Positions 59,206 to 64,000 of a stretch of 64,000 bases of DNA are shown here, piece by piece. Source of the stretch: Streptococcus suis 10581 (lineage in GTDB: Bacteria; Bacillota; Bacilli; Lactobacillales; Streptococcaceae); contig ALKQ01000017.1 of assembly GCA_000440235.1 (NCBI GenBank), positions 19,363-83,362 on the forward strand, read 5' to 3'. Positions within the stretch are counted from its first letter, which is position 1. Each line of letters begins with the position of its first letter. The position numbers and the translations under genes are program-made. A model generated the notes under the pieces. It had not been told where the DNA came from, made no database searches, and was given only the letters and a program-made list of their open reading frames with translations.

Positions 59206-61542
59206 ATGAGCAAACAAATAAAAGTTTTATCAACCAAGGAAGTACAAGAACGTATTCAAAACCAGCAAACCAATCATTTTAAGACAAAGACCAGTGCCAG
59301 TAATTGGGAAATCTTCAGACGAAATGTGTTTACATCTTTTAACGCACTCAATTTTGCCATTTTCTTAGCCTTACTAGCTGTACAGGCATGGTCCAACCTT
59401 TTCTTCTTCGGAGTTATTGTCCTCAACGCTGTTTCAGGAATGCTGACAGAATGGCGAGCACGACGAATGATTGACAAACTCAACCTGATGAACAAGGATT
59501 TTATCCGAGTTGTTCGTGACAGTGAGACAATCTCTCTTGCACCAGAAGATATTGTTTTAGATGATGTTCTCTTGCTGTCTGCTGGCGAACAAGTTCCTAG
59601 TGATGCTATTGTTTTAGAAGGTATAGCCGAGGCAAACGAGGCCATGTTAACCGGTGAAAGCGACTTGATTGTGAAAAATACTGGGGCTGAATTATTGTCT
59701 GGTAGCTATCTAGTTAGCGGACAGATTTACGCAAAAGTCATCCATGTTAGCGCAGAAAACTATGCCAATAAGCTCATGCTTGAGGCGAAAACTCACAAAC
59801 CTATCGTCTCTCGTATTCTTTACAATATGGATAAAATTGCTAAATTTACAGGAAAAATTATCATTCCATTCGGACTTGCTCTTTTTCTAGAAGCCTTTTT
59901 CATCAAACTTCTTCCCTTAAAAGACTCAGTTATTACCAGCTCTACTGCCCTACTAGGTATGTTACCAAAGGGAATTGCTCTGCTGACCATCACTTCTCTC
60001 TTAACTGCCGTTATCAAACTGGGAATGAAAAATGTCCTCGTACAAGAAATGTATTCCGTCGAAACACTTGCCCGAGTTGATGTTCTTTGTTTGGATAAGA
60101 CCGGAACGATTACTCAGGGGAAAATGACCGTCGAAAACCTGCTCCCCTTAACCAACCATTATTCACTTGACACTATCCAACAGATACTCACTACCTATAT
60201 CCAGACAAGTGAGGATACTAATTCAACAGCTCAGGCCATTCGAAAAGAATATGGTGATTTAGAGCACCACTATAAAGCTAGTCACATCATCCCATTTTCT
60301 AGTGATAGAAAATGGGGGGCAATGACAATAGAAAACATTGGTCACATTTTTCTAGGGGCACCAGAAATGTTACTAACACAAAATCCTCCTTCTGTTTCTG
60401 AGGCACAGGCTCGTGGTTCCCGTGTCCTGATCCTCGCACTTAGCCAACAGTCCCTTCCTTCTTCTCAAAATCAGCTACCTGAGAATATTGAACCTCTAGC
60501 TCTATTAGAAATTGCCGATCCAATCCGAGAAGACGCCGCAGAAACACTGGCCTATCTTCGCTCGCAAGAAGTGACACTAAAAATAATCTCTGGTGACAAT
60601 CCTGTGACGGTCTCACACATTGCCAGGGAAGCTGGATTTGCTGACTTCGATAGCTATATCGATTGTTCCAAAGTAGACGACGAAGAACTAATTGCCAGAG
60701 CTGAAACAACCGCTATTTTCGGTCGCGTATCCCCACATCAGAAAAAATTGCTCATCCAAACTCTCAAAGCACAGGGACATACTACTGCAATGACCGGTGA
60801 TGGTGTCAATGATATTCTTGCACTACGTGAAGCTGATTGTTCCATTGTTATGGCTGAAGGCGATCCGGCTACCAGACAAATCACTAATCTGGTCCTCCTA
60901 GATTCTGAATTTCGCGATATTTCTGAGATTCTCTTTGAGGGACGACGCGTTGTTAACAACATCTCCCACATTGCTCCCATCTTTCTTATCAAAACAATCT
61001 ACTCTTTCTTACTTGGCCTTATCTGTATCGCTAGTATTGCCCTAGGTAAAGCAGAATATTTATTAGTTTTCCCATTTATCCAAGTACAAATGACCCTCAT
61101 TGGTCAATTTGTCGAAGGTTTTCCTCCTTTTATCCTAACTTTTGAACGAAATATCCGCCCTGTAGAAAAACATTTTCTCAGAAAATCTCTTCTCTTAGCC
61201 CTCCCAAATGCTCTCATGGTTGTTCTCAGTGTCCTTATTTTCCATTTAATGCAAGTATTTGGATACTTAAACTTGCATGACATGCAAACCCTCTCTTATT
61301 ATGTTCTTGGTTCAACAGGTCTACTGGCTGTCATTCGTGCCTGTTTGCCACTGTCAAAAGCTCGACTGGCTCTTATTATTTATTCCGTTTTCGGTTTCTT
61401 CATCAGCTCCCATTTCCTACATGGTCTGATTGAAATCCACCCCCTAAACAGTCACACATTGCCAATCTATTCTGGATTAATGCTCATTTTTATCCCTGTC
61501 TTTTTCTGGATTAGCTACAAACAAGGCGCATTTAAAAACTAA
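59206..61542 (+). CDS. Cation-transporting P-type ATPase (CtpE/YfgQ-like)
   Basis: 778 aa. Actuator loop MLTGESDL (about 147-154), phosphorylation site CLDKTGTITQGKM (Asp about 297), nucleotide domain, and hinge MTGDGVNDILALREADCS (about 529). Eight to ten membrane helices, the last six after residue 585. Transmembrane helix 4 reads LGMLPKGIALLTI where many family members have PEGL, so a Lys replaces the Glu. No N-terminal metal-binding domain and no CPC motif, so it is not a copper/cadmium pump. Resembles the streptococcal group related to mycobacterial CtpE, for which calcium has been proposed; the ion is uncertain. Confidence 0.88.
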   Translation: MSKQIKVLSTKEVQERIQNQQTNHFKTKTSASNWEIFRRNVFTSFNALNFAIFLALLAVQAWSNLFFFGVIVLNAVSGMLTEWRARRMIDKLNLMNKDFIRVVRDSETISLAPEDIVLDDVLLLSAGEQVPSDAIVLEGIAEANEAMLTGESDLIVKNTGAELLSGSYLVSGQIYAKVIHVSAENYANKLMLEAKTHKPIVSRILYNMDKIAKFTGKIIIPFGLALFLEAFFIKLLPLKDSVITSSTALLGMLPKGIALLTITSLLTAVIKLGMKNVLVQEMYSVETLARVDVLCLDKTGTITQGKMTVENLLPLTNHYSLDTIQQILTTYIQTSEDTNSTAQAIRKEYGDLEHHYKASHIIPFSSDRKWGAMTIENIGHIFLGAPEMLLTQNPPSVSEAQARGSRVLILALSQQSLPSSQNQLPENIEPLALLEIADPIREDAAETLAYLRSQEVTLKIISGDNPVTVSHIAREAGFADFDSYIDCSKVDDEELIARAETTAIFGRVSPHQKKLLIQTLKAQGHTTAMTGDGVNDILALREADCSIVMAEGDPATRQITNLVLLDSEFRDISEILFEGRRVVNNISHIAPIFLIKTIYSFLLGLICIASIALGKAEYLLVFPFIQVQMTLIGQFVEGFPPFILTFERNIRPVEKHFLRKSLLLALPNALMVVLSVLIFHLMQVFGYLNLHDMQTLSYYVLGSTGLLAVIRACLPLSKARLALIIYSVFGFFISSHFLHGLIEIHPLNSHTLPIYSGLMLIFIPVFFWISYKQGAFKN

Positions 61543-61582
61543 AAATAAGACTTGAAAAACTAATTTCAAGTCTTATTTTTTT
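61541..61582. terminator. Bidirectional terminator between the P-type ATPase and YwaF-like gene
   Basis: AAATAAGACTTGAAA pairs with TTTCAAGTCTTATTT around a short loop with flanking A and T runs. Confidence 0.9.
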
Positions 61583-62271
61583 AATATATGCGAATTCATT
61601 TGTTTGCTTTCTTTTTTCAAATAGGCAATTAACATAGCTTGTATACTCAAAATAGAGAAGCAGAGTAGGCAGGTTACCAAGAAGAAATTCAAAGGAAGAT
61701 TGGTACTGTTCACTAAAGGTGTCTGTCTCAAAAATCCATAATTTCCGCCAGTTAAAAGAGCTACTCCTAGAATCAGCATATTCATAATAAGCGTATATTT
61801 CACTACCTCTTTTCCCTTCAACATTTCCCCTTCTAAATCAGATAACAGGTACAACATACAATTAACAGTCAAAGCATAGTGACCAATAACAAAAGTAAAG
61901 AAGGTCAGATGTGGAAATGCAAATGGGTCAAATACTGGATGAATAAAGGCCGCAAGCGATCCAAAAAGACCCAGATAGGCAAAATAACGTTTCAAAGGTC
62001 CAGGCTTCACCCAAAGAATAAAGAGCATGGCCAAGCGACAATGATAAAAAGGAAGACTCTCAGAAAGAGGAAAATCAGCTACGATATACCAAGTATAAAG
62101 GGAGACAATCTGTATAAATTGAAGCCACCAAAAAACAATATGAAACCATCTTTTTTGATAACAACGAAAACAAAGATGGAATATGAAAAACCAAATAATC
62201 ATGAGAAACAGGTGTTCCAATACGTTCAGGTTCGGTGCTTCAGAAATCTGATTGCTAAAAAAATCACTCAT
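61573..62271 (-). CDS. TIGR02206/YwaF-family membrane protein
   Basis: 232 aa from ATG 62271 (MSDFFSNQISEAPN, AGAGGAA 10 bases upstream); an ATG 20 codons earlier is less likely because the family begins near the first helix. About seven membrane helices. Landmark residues: LPFYHCRLAMLFILW (about 94-108), FIHPVFDPFAFPHL (about 133-146), FVIGHYAL (about 151). Function unknown. Immediately downstream of murF but separated by the murF terminator. Confidence 0.82.
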   Translation of the reverse strand: MSDFFSNQISEAPNLNVLEHLFLMIIWFFIFHLCFRCYQKRWFHIVFWWLQFIQIVSLYTWYIVADFPLSESLPFYHCRLAMLFILWVKPGPLKRYFAYLGLFGSLAAFIHPVFDPFAFPHLTFFTFVIGHYALTVNCMLYLLSDLEGEMLKGKEVVKYTLIMNMLILGVALLTGGNYGFLRQTPLVNSTNLPLNFFLVTCLLCFSILSIQAMLIAYLKKESKQMNSHILKK

Positions 62272-62341
62272 CTTATTAAATTCCTCTCTTTCCCAAAAAG
62301 TTAGTATATCAACTTTTCGGTGTTTTGACAAGACTTGCTAA

Positions 62342-62366
62342 AAAAGAGAGGTCTTGCCTCTCTACT
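62342..62366 (-). terminator. Terminator overlapping the murF stop
   Basis: On the minus strand AGAGAGG-CAAG-ACCTCTCT followed by TTTTT. The first arm begins at the murF stop codon. Confidence 0.85.
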
Positions 62367-63723
62367 TTTCTATTGCTTCCACCACTTTCCCAAGATTCAT
62401 GGAATTAGAGCCTTTAAAGAGGATTTGGTCCTCTTTCCCTAGACTTTCCCTAACCTGTTTAACCAGATCTTCAAATTGGTCCTGCTCTGCATTTTTCCTA
62501 AAGAAATAGACTTTTCCAATCGGGAACATCTGACTAGCCAACTGGGCCAGACCTTCAATATCTTGACCATAGAAAATAACGGTATCCAACACATCAGGCG
62601 ACAGGCTCAGAATCATCTGATTGTGGAGATCGACGGACTGGCTCCCCAGTTCTTTCATATCTGCTAAAACGGCGATTTTCTTGCCGCCTTCGTTTGCAGG
62701 AATGCTAGAGAAGGTTTCCAAAATCAATCGCATAGCCGTTGGATTGGCGTTGTAGACATCACTGAGAATATCTGCTCCGTTTGCTGCCTTCTTCCACTCG
62801 GTGCGGTTGCGGGTCAAGTTCAGACCAGCTAGGGCTGACTTGATTGCCTCATCTGGCACACCCAAGGTCTTACCCACGTAGCTTGCTACCATGGCATTGG
62901 TGGCATTGTACTTACCCGTTACTGGGAGGAAAATGTCGCCGTCCATAAAATTGACGGTGAAGGTCAGGCTATCTTTTGACTCGACCAGACTAGTCACCTG
63001 CAAATCAGCCTGCTCACCGAAACGAATGAGTTCTACATGACTTGGCAAAAAGCTATCCACAATCGGATCTGCTGGGATCAAGAGTTTACTACCTGGCTCC
63101 ATTCCATCTGCAATCTGTAATTTTCCTTTGGCAATCTCTGCTCGTGAGCCGAAAAATTCCAAATGGGCTTCGCCAAATAGAGTAATAACCGACAGACTTG
63201 GTTTGGCAATTTCGGATAGAAGATGAATGTCTCCCAAGTGGTCTTGGCCCATTTCCAAGACCAGTTTTTCTGTATCATCAGGCATGTGGAGGACGGTGTA
63301 AGGTAGACCAATTTCGTTGTTGTAGTTGCCTTGTGTCTTGTAAGTCTTGTAAGTCGTCGCCAGAACATCGTGAATCATGTCCTTGGTGGTCGTTTTACCG
63401 TTTGATCCTGTCACAGCAATGACTTCTACCCCTGTTTTCTCTAGGTAGTAGGCCGCTAATTGTTGAAGCACAGCCAAGCAGTCCTCTACTAGAATATGAG
63501 GAACATCAAGGCTGATTTCAGACAGGGTTACTGCGCAGCCATTTTCAAAAGCAACAGGAATAAAGTCATGACCGTCACGCGCTCCCTTGAGGGGAACAAA
63601 AAGATCCCCTTCTGTAATCAGGCGACTGTCGAACTCCACCTTGTTAAGGGCTCTATCAGGATAAAGACTAATATCATTTTTTGCGCCCAAGACCTGAGCG
63701 ACTTCGTGTAGGGTTAATTTCAT
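62362..63723 (-). CDS. murF: UDP-MurNAc-tripeptide--D-alanyl-D-alanine ligase
   Basis: 453 aa from ATG 63723 (GGAGAAAACA upstream, family start MKLTLHEVAQVLGAK). A longer frame continues into the upstream repeat and is spurious. Adds D-Ala-D-Ala to the peptidoglycan precursor. N-terminal domain (1-85, SRLITEGDLFVPLKGARDGHDFI), ATP-binding VTGSNGKTTTKDMIHDVL (about 105-122), EMGQDHLGDIHLLSEIAKPSLSVIT and the C-terminal DVYNANPTAMRLILET. Cytoplasmic, essential. Confidence 0.95.
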   Translation of the reverse strand: MKLTLHEVAQVLGAKNDISLYPDRALNKVEFDSRLITEGDLFVPLKGARDGHDFIPVAFENGCAVTLSEISLDVPHILVEDCLAVLQQLAAYYLEKTGVEVIAVTGSNGKTTTKDMIHDVLATTYKTYKTQGNYNNEIGLPYTVLHMPDDTEKLVLEMGQDHLGDIHLLSEIAKPSLSVITLFGEAHLEFFGSRAEIAKGKLQIADGMEPGSKLLIPADPIVDSFLPSHVELIRFGEQADLQVTSLVESKDSLTFTVNFMDGDIFLPVTGKYNATNAMVASYVGKTLGVPDEAIKSALAGLNLTRNRTEWKKAANGADILSDVYNANPTAMRLILETFSSIPANEGGKKIAVLADMKELGSQSVDLHNQMILSLSPDVLDTVIFYGQDIEGLAQLASQMFPIGKVYFFRKNAEQDQFEDLVKQVRESLGKEDQILFKGSNSMNLGKVVEAIEK

Positions 63724-63765
63724 TGTTTTCTCCAATAAACTAAAGGCTAGGTTCATCCCCACACC

Positions 63766-64000
63766 GCTTCTCAAAATTTGCGTCAACATCTCAGCGCAGT
63801 GGTTGATTGGCTTTAATAGTCCAGTGGACTATTAAAGGTGGGAGATAGGATTTGCGAAGTAAATTTCAGCTGTTCGTAATTACACTCCAAATCTGTCCTA
63901 ACTACTGATGCGAACTGTGTTCGCTTTATTTCCAACCTCAAACTGTCTCCCAGACAGTTTGAGCTGTGCGGGGGTGGGAGTGAAACAGTCTGGGAATAGA
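63766..64000 (+). repeat. Copy E3 of the modular hairpin repeat, cut by the window edge
   Basis: Same block order as E1 and E2: GCTTCTCA, GTCAACATCTCAGC, CAGTGGTTGATTGG, a palindrome around AGTCCAGTGGACT (63811-63837), a linker in inverse orientation (GGTGGGAGATAGG), ACTCCAAATCTG, the linker TTATTTCCAACCTCAAAC, a hairpin with TCTCCCAGA core (63939-63961), and CTGTGCGGGGGTGGGA. It continues past 64000. It lies about 40 bases upstream of the murF ATG. Confidence 0.85.

Noticed and set aside
63724-63789. N-terminal extension of murF
   Set aside because: It enters repeat E3 and lacks a ribosome site; GGAGAAAACA precedes ATG 63723.

Overview
The window is a low-GC Firmicute chromosome segment. 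Gene content and order point to Streptococcus, most likely Streptococcus suis: the upp-clpP-ylbG-livJHMGF block, the msmR/aga-msmEFG-gtfA-dexB sugar operon, tmk-holB-yabA-rsmI, a three-sortase pilus island, and CodY-, CtsR- and cre-like boxes of streptococcal type. No rRNA, tRNA, prophage, complete insertion sequence or CRISPR array was seen. Species is an inference from memory of synteny; no database search was run.

Layout. 1-1.2 kb: end of a membrane-protein gene and exoA. 1.2-16.6 kb, minus strand: a sortase-assembled pilus island, transcribed from a giant LPxTG adhesin (2790 aa) through the backbone pilin and a small basal pilin, then a terminator, a broken Rpn-type nuclease gene, and three overlapping class C sortases. 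The adhesin promoter region carries a 24-bp AT-dinucleotide tract. 17-21 kb: serine biosynthesis (serC, GNAT, serA) with ogt and an ArsC/Spx-like protein. 21-24 kb: rsmI, yabA, holB, tmk. 24-28.3 kb: YitT, TelA, XpaC-like, CBS-ACT and VOC proteins. 28.6-33.3 kb: branched-chain amino-acid ABC transporter, with CodY boxes inside both promoters and a frameshift in livH. 33.4-35.2 kb: ylbG, clpP (CtsR box) and upp. 35.3-44.7 kb: the msm operon for raffinose-type sugars. 44.7-47 kb: patB and metC. 47.2-49.1 kb: three small related membrane proteins, a leaderless trmN6-like gene and a GIY-YIG protein. 49.1-57 kb: azoR, a GNAT gene behind a leader peptide and a Shine-Dalgarno-sequestering hairpin, SdpI/SdpR with an ABC exporter, cshA, a PH-domain protein and a fused ABC exporter. 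57-64 kb: prfC, a P-type ATPase, a YwaF/TIGR02206 membrane protein and murF.

Regulation and structure are the most distinctive part. Modular hairpin-linker repeats recur in at least five places: 4.44, 19.03, 28.4, 57.4 and 63.77 kb. Their stems vary between copies while pairing is kept; one copy splits the Rpn gene and others separate operons. Strong candidate control sites were read directly: CodY boxes in the livJ, livH and (weaker) serC promoters, a CtsR box on clpP, a perfect palindrome at the start site of the ABC-sdp operon, an 18-bp palindrome between -35 and -10 of the P-type ATPase promoter, and a 26-bp inverted repeat between msmE and msmF.

Functional themes: surface adhesion (pilus), nutrient uptake under CodY or catabolite control (liv, msm, met/cys, ser), envelope stress and peptide resistance (sdpRI with ABC, TelA/XpaC, fused ABC), and housekeeping. 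Start sites were moved inward from the longest open frame wherever a good Shine-Dalgarno and the family length agreed; each case is stated in its entry.
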